NCBI RefSeq assembly: GCF_900015215.1
Contig: NZ_LN555523.1
Span: 2,050,381-2,114,380, forward strand
Reading direction: 5' to 3'
Origin: Romboutsia ilealis
GTDB lineage: Bacteria; Bacillota; Clostridia; Peptostreptococcales; Peptostreptococcaceae
Length of the DNA: 64,000 bases
Position 1 is the stretch's first letter. Every line of letters begins with the position of its first letter. The notes beneath the pieces are model-generated. The model was given only the letters and a program-made list of their open reading frames with translations. It ran no database searches and had not been told where the DNA came from. Below, piece after piece: positions 50,910 to 58,922 of the stretch. The translations under genes were made by a program, and so were the position numbers.

Positions 50910-51230
50910 TTGAGCTCATATATTCAAATAATTTATGATAGATTAGATTTTATCGAATTTAAACAAAACTTAATTCTTTTAAAACAGCCTCAACATAAAG
51001 CATCTGTATTTTATAAACTTACTTTAGATGATTTTTTGAAAATAAGAGATTTAACCTTTGAGTTTGAAAATCAAATCAAATCAGGAATAAAATTATCAAT
51101 TTCAGATTATGAAAATAAACTTTTTGAAATATGTCCGATAATAAAATCTTATCCAACTTCATCTACATTAATAGCAAAAATACTCATGAGTGAGGACATA
51201 TTTAATTCTCTTTTCTCTTCTTTAAATTAA
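50910..51230 (+). CDS. Hypothetical protein
   Basis: 106 aa from TTG at 50910, which has AGGGGGTGA just upstream; a TTG 27 bp earlier lies before that RBS. Mixed charged helices, no signal peptide or membrane segment, one cysteine (FEICPII). I do not recognise it. A terminator follows (51243-51275), so it is a single-gene unit. Confidence 0.65.
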   Translation: MSSYIQIIYDRLDFIEFKQNLILLKQPQHKASVFYKLTLDDFLKIRDLTFEFENQIKSGIKLSISDYENKLFEICPIIKSYPTSSTLIAKILMSEDIFNSLFSSLN

Positions 51231-51242
51231 AATTTTCACAAA

Positions 51243-51275
51243 AGAGGAATAGTTTTATACTTTCCTCTATTTTTT
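51243..51275 (+). terminator. Terminator after the hypothetical gene
   Basis: AGAGGAA and TTCCTCT with a 12-nt loop, then ATTTTTT. Confidence 0.8.
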
Positions 51276-51365
51276 ATTATATATTTTTTTATTTATTGGC
51301 TATATTTTTATTTAAATATGTCCATACTCCTTATAGATTAAAATATTTATTGGGAGGTAAGTTAT

Positions 51366-51686
51366 ATGTCTAGTATAAACTGTAATGTAAATAACTGTGG
51401 TCATAATGATAGTGGTATGTGCTATGCTAATAAGATTTCTATAAATGGTAAGAAGTCTCGTACAAGCACTCATACTTGCTGCAATACTTTTGTAGAACAA
51501 TCAAATGAAAGCTTTACTAATAATGCTGATAATTCTAGTAATAATACATTAATAGGATGTAATGTAAAAAGTTGTGTTAATAATGCTGGGACGGTATGCG
51601 TTCTTAGTAATATAGGTGTAACTACATCTGCTCCAATAACTAACGCAGCATCAGAAACTTATTGTTCTAGCTTTAAATGTAAATAA
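51366..51686 (+). CDS. DUF1540 cysteine-rich protein, two domains
   Basis: 106 aa with two DUF1540 units (about 3-45 and 61-105). Each has the pattern C-x3-C-x7/8-C then a late C-x-F: CNVNNCGHNDSGMC ... CCNTF and CNVKSCVNNAGTVC ... YCSSF. DUF1540 is a small zinc-ribbon-like family found mostly in clostridia; its role is unknown. RBS GGGAGG precedes the ATG. No signal peptide. A strong terminator follows at 51776. Confidence 0.88.
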   Translation: MSSINCNVNNCGHNDSGMCYANKISINGKKSRTSTHTCCNTFVEQSNESFTNNADNSSNNTLIGCNVKSCVNNAGTVCVLSNIGVTTSAPITNAASETYCSSFKCK

Positions 51687-51775
51687 TACATAGGTTGCTT
51701 GAATACACAATACACCTTCAGGCAAATTTTAAATATTATTAATTTTAATCCACTGATAAAAATAATTTTTCTATT

Positions 51776-51814
51776 AAAAAAGTATCTCTAAGAAATTTCT
51801 TAGAGATACTTTTT
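51776..51814 (+). terminator. Terminator of the DUF1540 gene
   Basis: AAAGTATCTCTAAGAAA and its full complement with almost no loop, then TTTTTTATT. Confidence 0.85.
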
Positions 51815-51868
51815 TATTGTCTTACATGATACAATACTAATACAGTATAATTTTATAGGTGGTGTGAT

Positions 51869-51961
51869 ATGAACAAAATTTCTTTCTTCAACTGGATTCA
51901 GATAATATTGATTGTGCTTTTATCTATAAATATTATAGTCAAGTTAATACATTTATTTTAA
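51869..51961 (+). CDS. 30-aa single-helix membrane peptide
   Basis: Reading frame MNKISFFNWIQIILIVLLSI then NIIVKLIHLF. RBS AGGTGGTG is placed 4-5 nt before the ATG, a -10 box TATAAT lies at 51846 with TTACAT 18 nt upstream of it, and a terminator (51961-51988) follows the stop codon at once. Nearly the whole peptide is one hydrophobic helix with a short polar start. A complete transcription unit of this size is unlikely by chance. It could be a type I toxin-like or regulatory membrane peptide; neither is shown by the sequence. Confidence 0.6.
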   Translation: MNKISFFNWIQIILIVLLSINIIVKLIHLF

Positions 51962-51988
51962 ACAGTGTATTTTATATACTGTTTTTTA
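51961..51988 (+). terminator. Terminator of the 30-aa peptide gene
   Basis: AACAGTGTAT and ATATACTGTT with a short loop, then TTTTTT; overlaps the stop codon by one base. Confidence 0.75.
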
Positions 51989-52071
51989 TTACAGTGCTTT
52001 ATATTACATTATATATGCACAATGTCTTATACTTATCTAATATCTTTTATTAAGTCATCTAATAACATAGA

Positions 52072-52141
52072 AAATAGCCTCCTTCATTAAGTTTCTATTC
52101 TTGTTTAATCAAGACTTTTAACTTAACAAATGAGGCTATTT
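52072..52141. repeat. 70-nt hairpin between the small peptide gene and yebC
   Basis: AAATAGCCTC pairs with GAGGCTATTT, and inside it TTAAGTT with AACTTAA; CTTGTTTAATCAAG forms the tip. It could end convergent transcripts (yebC ends 160 bp to the right) or be a small element. Confidence 0.55.
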
Positions 52142-52304
52142 AAATGACTTCATATATCGTTAATTTGTCATAGTAAAAATTATTGAATATTGGTATATAT
52201 GTCATAAAAAATTGATTTTCACTTCATATTTCCCTATAATTTCAATTATCATTTCACTGCTAAAACTATTGTAAATACTAGCTTTAACTGTTTATATATT
52301 GCTA

Positions 52305-53027
52305 TTATTCAGCTATTTCCCAGTTATGATAAACATTTTGAACATCATCATCATCTTCTAACATATCAACTAACTTGTTCATCATTTTTAATTGAGTTTC
52401 ATCAGTTAATTCTGTAGTTGTTTGAGGTATTAACTTAACATCTGCAGATATAAATTCATATCCCTTAGCTTGTAATTCATCTCTAACTGCTGCAAAATCT
52501 TCTGGTGCAGTAACTACTTCATATCCATCTTCTTCTGCTATGAAATCTTCCGCTCCCGCTTCTAACGCAACTTCCATTAATTCATCTTCAGATACATCGT
52601 CGTTAGCTTCTATTAATATTTGTCCTTTGTTATCGAACATAAATGATACACATCCGCTAGTTCCTAAGTTACCACCATTCTTATCGAAGTAGTATCTTAC
52701 ATTACCAGCAGTTCTATTTTTGTTATCAGTTAAAGTTTCAACTATAACAGCAACTCCACCTGGTCCGTATCCTTCATAAACTATTGTTTCATAGTTTTCG
52801 TTAGCTCCAGCTCCAGCACCTTTTGCTACAGCTCTGTCTATATTATCATTAGGCATATTATCAGCTTTAGCTTTTTCTATAGCTGTTTTTAATGCTGCAT
52901 TATAATCAGGGTTTCCTCCACCTTCTTTAGCTGCAACAGCTATCGCTCTAGCATGTTTAGTGAATATTTTAGCTCTTTTAGCATCTTGTTTACCTTTTTT
53001 GTTTATTATATTTCCTATACGTCCCAT
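52305..53027 (-). CDS. YebC/PmpR-family DNA-binding/translation factor
   Basis: 240 aa from ATG at 53027, with GGAGTGG 5 nt upstream. Typical N-terminus [20 protein letters not shown], then [26 protein letters not shown] and GCVSFMFD. The family was seen as a transcription regulator and more recently as a factor that relieves ribosome stalling at prolines. Full length, no odd features. Confidence 0.95.
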   Translation of the reverse strand: MGRIGNIINKKGKQDAKRAKIFTKHARAIAVAAKEGGGNPDYNAALKTAIEKAKADNMPNDNIDRAVAKGAGAGANENYETIVYEGYGPGGVAVIVETLTDNKNRTAGNVRYYFDKNGGNLGTSGCVSFMFDNKGQILIEANDDVSEDELMEVALEAGAEDFIAEEDGYEVVTAPEDFAAVRDELQAKGYEFISADVKLIPQTTTELTDETQLKMMNKLVDMLEDDDDVQNVYHNWEIAE

Positions 53028-53165
53028 AATTTCCACTCCTTAATACGTATAATTAATTTATATATCTTAGGGTTATTGTTTACATATTTACCCATATTAT
53101 TAATTAATATCTAGATATTTTATCTTTCCATTGTAAATTTTAACATAAATATTTATTTTAGTAAA

Positions 53166-53921
53166 TTAGAACTTAGGTGGTGCTGATGCTGTATGTCTTT
53201 TATGCTCACTTATTCTATGCAATCTTGCTATCACCTCTTGATCTTTTTGTGGCACTTCATCTAGTCTTCCTTCAATAACCGCATCTATCATATCATAAGT
53301 TGTTCCCATTTCTATTTCATCAGTTTGACCTTCCCAAAGTCCAGCAGATGGCGCTTTATTTATTATATCATTGTGAACTCCAAGTACTCTAGCCCATTCA
53401 TATACTTCTCTCTTTGTAAGATTTGCTAACGGTATTAAATCAACTCCACCATCACCATGTTTAGTAAAATATCCTGTATGTATTTCAGCAGCATTATCCG
53501 TTCCTACAACTAAGTATCCTAGATTGTTAGCTACAGTATAAACAGTACTCATTCTAACCCTTGCTCTTAAATTTGCATCTGTCATTTTTAAATTATCTTC
53601 TTTATATAATTTTTTCTCTTTTAACTTAGATGTAACTTGTTCAAGTATCATATTTTGCTCAGTGGTAAGATCTAAGTCAATATAATCTATATTGCATCCA
53701 TTTATAACTTTAAGTGCATCTTCCCTATCCTTTGGATTACTTTTTATGCTCATAATCACTCCCATAGAATTTTTAGGAAATGCTTTTTTTATTAAATATG
53801 CAACTACTGCTGAGTCTATCCCACCTGATACTCCAACTACAAGACCATTACAGTTAGCTTCTTTCACTTTTTCTCTTAACCACTCAACTGTCTTGTCTAT
53901 TTTTAAATTTATTTCACTCAT
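53166..53921 (-). CDS. nadE: NH3-dependent NAD synthetase
   Basis: 251 aa. PP-loop VVGVSGGIDSAVVAYL, deamido-NAD contacts in VVGTDNAAEIHTGYFTKHGD and APSAGLWEGQTDEIEMG. No glutaminase domain, so ammonia is the nitrogen donor. It completes NAD synthesis from nicotinate adenine dinucleotide. Confidence 0.96.
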   Translation of the reverse strand: MSEINLKIDKTVEWLREKVKEANCNGLVVGVSGGIDSAVVAYLIKKAFPKNSMGVIMSIKSNPKDREDALKVINGCNIDYIDLDLTTEQNMILEQVTSKLKEKKLYKEDNLKMTDANLRARVRMSTVYTVANNLGYLVVGTDNAAEIHTGYFTKHGDGGVDLIPLANLTKREVYEWARVLGVHNDIINKAPSAGLWEGQTDEIEMGTTYDMIDAVIEGRLDEVPQKDQEVIARLHRISEHKRHTASAPPKF

Positions 53922-53997
53922 GTCCTTCTCCTCTCTTGATTAAAAAATATCAATAATTATATTATATCATAATCTATTTTTTAATTTTATTATATAA

Positions 53998-54126
53998 TTA
54001 ACTCGTTGTGCTAGTTAAATATGATTATTGAAAACACTAGAGCCTAGTAAACTATACTTTTATAGTTTAAAAACTTTATATAGTAATTTCAATATATTTA
54101 GTAAAATAACTAGCACAACAGATTAA
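53998..54126. repeat. 129-bp TTAA-bounded inverted-repeat element (MITE-like)
   Basis: The ends are 20-bp inverted repeats (17 of 20 match) of the type TTAA-N3-GTTGTGCTAGTTA; the inner 13 bp are perfect (54005-54017 and 54107-54119). TTAA stands at both borders. The centre contains a second hairpin (AAACTATAC/TATAGTTT, about 54049-54069). No reading frame. It occupies the divergent promoter region of nadE and the DUF1576 gene, in a 336-bp gap that is otherwise plain A/T-rich sequence. Confidence 0.6.
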
Positions 54127-54257
54127 TTAGTGTCTTTAATGTATTTTATTTATATAATCTTTTACATTTATATATTATAAATGATATAATCTATGTAAAT
54201 CTACTACATTCACCCAAATAAATTTAAATAGCTTTAGAATTAAAGAGGAGGATATGA

Positions 54258-55535
54258 ATGTATATACACAAGTACCAAGAAAAAGAATTGCATAAAGAAC
54301 AAAAACTCAAAATATTATTTATATTTCCACTAACATTTATGATTTTAGGAATACTATTTTCATATTTTGATGGTGAAACAAACTTAACATTATCATCTGG
54401 ATTAAAAAATATTTTGAGTTCACCATCCATATTAATTACAGATTTCCTGTCTGTTGGTGGAATCGGTTCTACTTTTGTTAATGTTGCCTTAATTAGTTTT
54501 TATAATCTGTATTTATTAAAAAAATATAAATTAAGAATCAATGGACTTATCTTAGCTGCTTTTATGACCGTTATGGGGTTTTCATTTTTTGGAAAAAATA
54601 TATTTAACATTATCCCAATATATATGGGAGGTTATTTATATAGTTATCATAAAAAAATAGATTTTAAAGATATAATAGTATCAATTATGTTTGCTACAGC
54701 TCTTGCACCTGTAATTAGTGAAATTAGCTTTTCCAATATGTTACCAAGTAAAATAGCTATTTTATTAGGTATTGGTGTTGGTATATTTATAGGATTTATA
54801 ATCACACCACTAGCATCTCATATGGTAAAGTTTTATGATGGTTATAATATTTATAACCTTGGATTCACAGCAGGTATATTAGGTACTATACTAACAAGCG
54901 CTCTTAAAAGCCTTGATATTAAAATAGAATCTGTAAATATTTTATATTTAGAAAATAATATATTTTTAATATTAATATTAGCAGCAATGTTTATTTACTT
55001 GATTTGTATAGGTATCTCAGTAAATAAAAATACTTTAAATGAATATAAACATATCTTCAACTATAGTGGAAGAGTTGTTACAGATTACACTTTTTTAATG
55101 GGATATGGAGTAACTTTCTTTAATATGGGCCTTATGGGTTTACTTTCACTATCATTTGTACTTTTAATAGGTGGTGTCGTAAATGGTCCTGTAGTAGCAG
55201 GTATATTTACAGTCGTCGGATTTAGTGCTTTCGGAAAACATATAAAAAATTGTTTGCCTATTGTCTTAGGGGTAATAGTAACTGCATTATTTTTAGGACG
55301 TGATATATCATCAACAGGAGTTATTATAACTGTATTGTTTTCAACAACTTTAGCTCCTATAGCTGGAGTGTATGGTTATAAAATAGGATTTATCGCTGGA
55401 ATATTACATTTCCTTTTAGCAACAAATGTTGGTATAATACACGGTGGAGTAAATTTATATAACAATGGATTTGCAGGTGGACTAGTTGCAGGTTTCTTAC
55501 TACCTATACTCGATGCATTTGTAAAAAGGAGGTAA
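54258..55535 (+). CDS. DUF1576 integral membrane protein
   Basis: 425 aa, about 11-12 membrane helices. Two halves look alike: FMTVMGFSFFGKNIFNIIPI (first half) and FTVVGFSAFGKHIKNCLPIV (second half), each after a glycine-rich helix, so the protein arose by internal duplication. The family is found in Clostridia and spirochaetes and its function is unknown; the layout suggests a transporter or channel. RBS GAGGAGG precedes the start. The next gene begins 5 bp after it and is probably its partner. Confidence 0.82.
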   Translation: MYIHKYQEKELHKEQKLKILFIFPLTFMILGILFSYFDGETNLTLSSGLKNILSSPSILITDFLSVGGIGSTFVNVALISFYNLYLLKKYKLRINGLILAAFMTVMGFSFFGKNIFNIIPIYMGGYLYSYHKKIDFKDIIVSIMFATALAPVISEISFSNMLPSKIAILLGIGVGIFIGFIITPLASHMVKFYDGYNIYNLGFTAGILGTILTSALKSLDIKIESVNILYLENNIFLILILAAMFIYLICIGISVNKNTLNEYKHIFNYSGRVVTDYTFLMGYGVTFFNMGLMGLLSLSFVLLIGGVVNGPVVAGIFTVVGFSAFGKHIKNCLPIVLGVIVTALFLGRDISSTGVIITVLFSTTLAPIAGVYGYKIGFIAGILHFLLATNVGIIHGGVNLYNNGFAGGLVAGFLLPILDAFVKRR

Positions 55536-55540
55536 CTTAA

Positions 55541-55897
55541 TTGCAAAACGAAGTAAAAAAGATAACAAGATTAGTTGATGAAGTGACATCTTTATTAATG
55601 AGAAGCGGATCAAATGATATAAATGTTCGTATAAAAAGAGATTCAGAATTATCAACTATAACTATAATAGATTATAATTCAGCTTATCCAAATGATGAAA
55701 TTTCATCTCTTAATGATGTTTTAAATATTCAAAGACAATGTGAAGTCGAAGAATTCTATTGGGAATTAATGGGTGATGATTCCCATGAAGATGAATTATT
55801 CTTAGTAGGTTCTATGGTGGATAAAGCTACAGTAAATAAAATAGATAACGATTTACACATAGTTATGTATAGATACTTAACAAAATTCAAGAAGTAA
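55541..55897 (+). CDS. Small soluble partner of the DUF1576 gene
   Basis: 118 aa from TTG with AAAGGAGGT upstream, the RBS lying in the last codons of the DUF1576 gene. It starts with a helix (EVKKITRLVDEVTSLLMRSG) followed by alternating beta and acidic segments (DVLNIQRQCEVEEFYWELMG). No membrane segment. I do not recognise the family. The close coupling suggests it works with the membrane protein. A terminator at 55935-55969 ends the unit. Confidence 0.7.
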   Translation: MQNEVKKITRLVDEVTSLLMRSGSNDINVRIKRDSELSTITIIDYNSAYPNDEISSLNDVLNIQRQCEVEEFYWELMGDDSHEDELFLVGSMVDKATVNKIDNDLHIVMYRYLTKFKK

Positions 55898-56240
55898 ATT
55901 ACCTTAATCTAAATATCATAACTATATAAAATAAAGAAGGTTAACTCCTATACGGAGTTAACCTTTTTTGTTCAAAATTTATAAGTTTATCTTCATCAAT
56001 AGCAAAACTTTTTACAATTATATTTTGAATTATATCTATAATTTTTTGTAACTCATTCACTATATAATATTAAAATTAACTGATTTATTCATATATAATC
56101 ACCACAACACTATATAATTGTCAGATTTTATACAGTTAAATTATAGTAGTTATTAATTAATTTCCTGTACAAATTTTATGATTAATTATATAAATATATT
56201 TTCTAATTTCTGCAAACACTATTAAAAGAAGGTGATTAAA
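55898..56240. other. Gap between the DUF1576 operon and the TauE pair
   Basis: 343 bp. After the terminator the minus strand has a 39-codon frame from GTG (56060 region to about 55943), VNELQKIIDIIQNIIVKSFA and so on, with no RBS and ending in the terminator stem. I regard it as chance or a remnant. The rest is the promoter region of the TauE pair. Confidence 0.45.
55935..55969 (+). terminator. Terminator of the DUF1576 operon
   Basis: AAGGTTAACTCC, 5-nt loop, GGAGTTAACCTT, then TTTTT. Confidence 0.9.
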
Positions 56241-56609
56241 TTGAAAAATAAGCATTCTAGCTTTAATATTAAAAATTCTATAATAGGTATTTTTACAGGT
56301 TTTGTTAACGGAATATTTGGATCCGGTGGAGGTACTTTACTTGTACCTATACTAAATAATATCGTTAAAGTAGAAGAACATAAATCTCATGCTACAGCCC
56401 TTGCTATAATAATATTTTTAACTAGCGCTAGCTCAGTAATATACATTTCAAAAGGTACATATGATATTTCATTAACTTTAAAAGTAGCCATAGGAAGTAT
56501 AATAGGAGGTATTTTAGGGGCTAAGCTTTTATCAAAAGTAACTGGTAAATTTCTTAGGATTACATTCGGAGCAATAATGATAATAGCAGCTATAAGGATG
56601 GTGTTTTAA
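56241..56609 (+). CDS. TauE/SafE-family half-transporter, first gene
   Basis: 122 aa from TTG at 56241 (GAAGGTG 6-7 nt upstream; a GTG at 56232 overlaps the RBS). Four membrane helices. It opens with the family motif VNGIFGSGGGTLLVPIL. TauE/SafE proteins (PF01925) have two such repeats in about 250 aa and carry sulfonates, sulfite or related anions; here each repeat is a separate gene. The TAATG overlap with the next gene couples their translation. Confidence 0.85.
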   Translation: MKNKHSSFNIKNSIIGIFTGFVNGIFGSGGGTLLVPILNNIVKVEEHKSHATALAIIIFLTSASSVIYISKGTYDISLTLKVAIGSIIGGILGAKLLSKVTGKFLRITFGAIMIIAAIRMVF

Positions 56610-56986
56610 TGTTTTTAACTATATTAGGATTTCTTGCAGGTATTATTGGAGGTATGGGAATGGGTGGTGGAACGATATTGATTCCAGCACTAGTACTATT
56701 TGCACATATTGACCCTAAAATAGCACAAAGTGTAAATTTACTTTCATCTATACCTATGACCATATTTGCTTTGATAATACATATAAGAAATAAAAATGTC
56801 GTATTTTCATTAGTTATACCAATAGCTATATTCGGTGTTTTAGGTGCAATATGTGGCTCTTTTGTAGCTAATTACTTGTCTTCTGAAATTTTAAAGAAAG
56901 TTTTTGGTGGATTTTTATTAATAGTTGGTTGCATAGAAATAAAAAAAGGATTTTGTGACCAAAAAAAAGAAAAGTGTGGAAAATAA
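56609..56986 (+). CDS. TauE/SafE-family half-transporter, second gene
   Basis: 125 aa, four membrane helices and the matching motif LAGIIGGMGMGGGTILIPAL, then SVNLLSSIPMTIFALIIHIR. The tail is short and polar with two cysteines (GFCDQKKEKCGK). With the preceding gene it makes one full-size transporter. Split pairs of this kind are known in Clostridia. Substrate unknown. Confidence 0.85.
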   Translation: MFLTILGFLAGIIGGMGMGGGTILIPALVLFAHIDPKIAQSVNLLSSIPMTIFALIIHIRNKNVVFSLVIPIAIFGVLGAICGSFVANYLSSEILKKVFGGFLLIVGCIEIKKGFCDQKKEKCGK

Positions 56987-57008
56987 TAACTAAAACTTAA
57001 AGTATTTA

Positions 57009-57048
57009 TACAATAAAAACTAAAAAATATTTTTTAGTTTTTATTGTA
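57009..57048. terminator. Hairpin after the TauE pair
   Basis: TACAATAAAAACTAAAAAA and its full complement; low G/C, so it would be a weak terminator. Confidence 0.55.
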
Positions 57049-57055
57049 TATTATA

Positions 57056-57187
57056 TTATAGTTTGATGGCAACACTTATCTCAATCGACGTATCAACAAA
57101 ACACTTTATATCGTCAACGACTTCGTCTGTTGCTTGAGCCACTGCGTGGGTGAAGTATTTCAAAATCTTTTTTACTCTCAAAACCAA
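57056..57187 (-). other. Short reading frame inside intergenic repeat A
   Basis: 43 codons from a TTG: MVLRVKKILKYFTHAVAQAT then DEVVDDIKCFVDTSIEISVA, IKL, stop. No RBS stands at the right distance. Its relative in repeat B reads VKNIFKCFVHIVA, stop, TTDKVIGDMKCFDDTSIK, stop. The conservation at protein level (K-I/I-K, F-x-H-x-V-A, T-D-x-V, D-x-K-C-F, D-T-S-I) suggests an old coding sequence, now probably decayed. Confidence 0.4.
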
Positions 57188-57260
57188 TTTGTTGATATTA
57201 CTTACATTCAGAATTTATCCACATTTTTTTAATATTATAATATCCTTAAGCGTAAAAAAT
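57081..57260 (-). repeat. Intergenic repeat, copy A
   Basis: About 180 bp, roughly 70-75% identical by eye to 58013-58186. It begins at the T-run of the terminator of the YigZ gene with TTTTTTACGCTTAAGGATAT on the minus strand and contains the short frame at 57056-57187. The gap 56987-57279 holds only this repeat and two hairpins. Confidence 0.65.
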
Positions 57261-57281
57261 AGGTTATATACAACCTATTTT
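57254..57281 (-). terminator. Terminator of the YigZ-family gene
   Basis: AAAATAGGTT, 6-nt loop, AACCTATTTT; overlaps the stop codon and runs into repeat copy A. Confidence 0.75.
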
Positions 57282-57924
57282 ATAATATTATATTTCCATT
57301 TTGCTCCGATAAATAAAACTCTTCACCTAGATTTATTTCAGCTGTAGCGCTTGTTATATCAATCATTCTATCGGTTAGAACTTTCACTTCTTCCAATCTT
57401 GAATATACTATTATTTCTACATTATCTTCATATATTATATCTTTAACAAAATAATTCATATTCATTATTTCATTTTGTACTTTTCCAAGTTGATTATAAT
57501 CTATCTTAATCCTAACTTCTCTATACATTACTTTTTCTATTACTTTTGCAGCATCTATTCCAATTTTAGCACCTTTAGTATAAGCTCTAACTAATCCTCC
57601 GGCACCTAACTTAACTCCACCAAAATATCTCGTTACAACAACTACAACATCTCTTAAATCTTCCTTTTTTATAACTTCTAAAGTTGGAATTCCTGCTGTA
57701 CCTTGTGGTTCACCATCATCACTATATCTTTGTATATTCATAGTTTTTCCAACAGTATATGCCCATACATTATGAGTAGCATCTTTATGCTTTTTCTTTA
57801 TTTCATTTATAAATTCAATAGCTTCTTCTTCTGTTTTTATAGGTTTTGCATATCCAATAAAAGTAGATTTTTCTATTATAATTTCATCCATTCCAAACTC
57901 ATGTAATGTTTTATATGTACTCAT
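57280..57924 (-). CDS. YigZ/IMPACT-family protein
   Basis: 214 aa. N-terminal UPF0029 domain (about 1-125) with KKHKDATHNVWAYTVG, RYSDDGEPQGTAGIP and TRYFGGVKLGAGGLVRAY; a smaller EF-G-like C-terminal domain (about 135-205). Members bind nucleic acid and relate to the eukaryotic translation regulator IMPACT; the bacterial role is unclear. RBS GGAGG precedes the ATG. Confidence 0.92.
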   Translation of the reverse strand: MSTYKTLHEFGMDEIIIEKSTFIGYAKPIKTEEEAIEFINEIKKKHKDATHNVWAYTVGKTMNIQRYSDDGEPQGTAGIPTLEVIKKEDLRDVVVVVTRYFGGVKLGAGGLVRAYTKGAKIGIDAAKVIEKVMYREVRIKIDYNQLGKVQNEIMNMNYFVKDIIYEDNVEIIVYSRLEEVKVLTDRMIDITSATAEINLGEEFYLSEQNGNIIL

Positions 57925-58012
57925 TTATATCCTCCAACTTATCTAAATAAACTTCTATTGTTATTATAGCCAATATATTTTTTAGGTACAACTTTAAATA
58001 AAATTTGATTTA

Positions 58013-58186
58013 CTTGATCGAAGTGTCGTCGAAGCATTTCATGTCGCCAATTACTTTATCTGTTGTTTAAGCCACTATGTGAACGAAGCATTTAAAAATA
58101 TTTTTCACGCTCAAAACTAGTTTATTTATATTAGGAAATTATCCATAATTTTCAAAGTATTATAATATCCTTGAGCGTAAAAAAAA
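58013..58186 (-). repeat. Intergenic repeat, copy B
   Basis: Partner of 57081-57260. It begins at the T-run of the Nudix gene terminator, with ACGCTCAAGGATATTATAAT on the minus strand. ACGCTCAA recurs in inverted form 66 bp on (TTGAGCGT). The short frame homologous to that in copy A is broken by a TAA. Confidence 0.65.
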
Positions 58187-58210
58187 GAAAGGATATATCC
58201 TTTCTTTTTT
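58182..58210 (-). terminator. Terminator of the Nudix gene
   Basis: AAAAAGAAAGGATA with its complement TATCCTTTCTTTTT, 10 nt past the stop codon region, followed by repeat copy B. Confidence 0.8.
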
Positions 58211-58219
58211 ATTAATATC

Positions 58220-58660
58220 TTAAGTTGTAGCTAACCCATCTTCTATATTATTTTTTCTTAGCTTTTTATACTTCTTATATGAAATATCCACTAAAGATTT
58301 TTCTTGACTATGAGTTAGCATATCTATAGCTTCTTTAACTTTATAAAAACCACCATCAGTAAACTCATCATTTAGCACATAATCATTACAGTCAGTTTGC
58401 ATTATATACCATGTGATAGCATTACATACTTCTTGTTGTCTACTTCTTGAAAAAAATTGGTACATTGTATTACCAGCAGTTTCTAAAATACTAGCATCTA
58501 CCCCTGTTTCATCTTTAACCCTTGAAACTGCACTAGAATGTTTTAATTCATCTTGGTGTATTTTTCCTTTTGGTAAAGTCCATTCTCCTCTGTCATTCTT
58601 AATAAGTAACACCTTATTAGCATAAAACACTACTCCACCTGCACAATGTCTTACTATCAT
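58220..58660 (-). CDS. Nudix-fold protein with a degenerate Nudix box
   Basis: 146 aa. The fold is clear: RHCAGGVVFYANKVLLIKND, GEWTLPKGKIHQDE, DETGVDASILETAG. The Nudix box should read G-x5-E-x7-R-E-U-x-E-E-x-G-U; here it is GKIHQDE, LKHSSAV, SRVKDETGV, so R-E has become S-R and the first Glu of the E-E pair is Asp. Metal binding is likely weakened, and the protein may bind rather than cleave a nucleoside diphosphate. RBS AGGAGGGG precedes the ATG. Confidence 0.85.
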   Translation of the reverse strand: MIVRHCAGGVVFYANKVLLIKNDRGEWTLPKGKIHQDELKHSSAVSRVKDETGVDASILETAGNTMYQFFSRSRQQEVCNAITWYIMQTDCNDYVLNDEFTDGGFYKVKEAIDMLTHSQEKSLVDISYKKYKKLRKNNIEDGLATT

Positions 58661-58922
58661 TTAAACCCCTCCTATTAACCATCTTTTTGGATTTAAGAAA
58701 TTTATGATTTATTTGATTTTAGTTGTACTATAAATTTCAATCGCTATACTTGAAATTATTTGCTAAGATGTTACTATAAGAATTTATGTATTTCTTAATT
58801 CTCATAAACCCTCTTTACGCTCTAACCCTCAAGTTAAGCGAATTTTTATATTAACTTTTGGAGATACACTATAGATAAATATCTTACTTTAATGAATTAT
58901 ATGTTAAATAAAACTAAATATG

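Larger units (their letters stand above)
51687..52304. other. Accessory gap with a 30-codon gene and hairpins
   Basis: 618 bp that contain a terminator (51776-51814), a short membrane-peptide gene (51869-51961) with its terminator, and a long hairpin (52072-52141). The remaining 52142-52304 shows only A/T-rich sequence. Confidence 0.7.

Noticed and set aside
55943-56062. 39-codon minus-strand frame from GTG (VNELQKIIDIIQNIIVKSFA...)
   Set aside because: No RBS, and it ends within the terminator stem of the DUF1576 operon; not enough evidence to call a gene.
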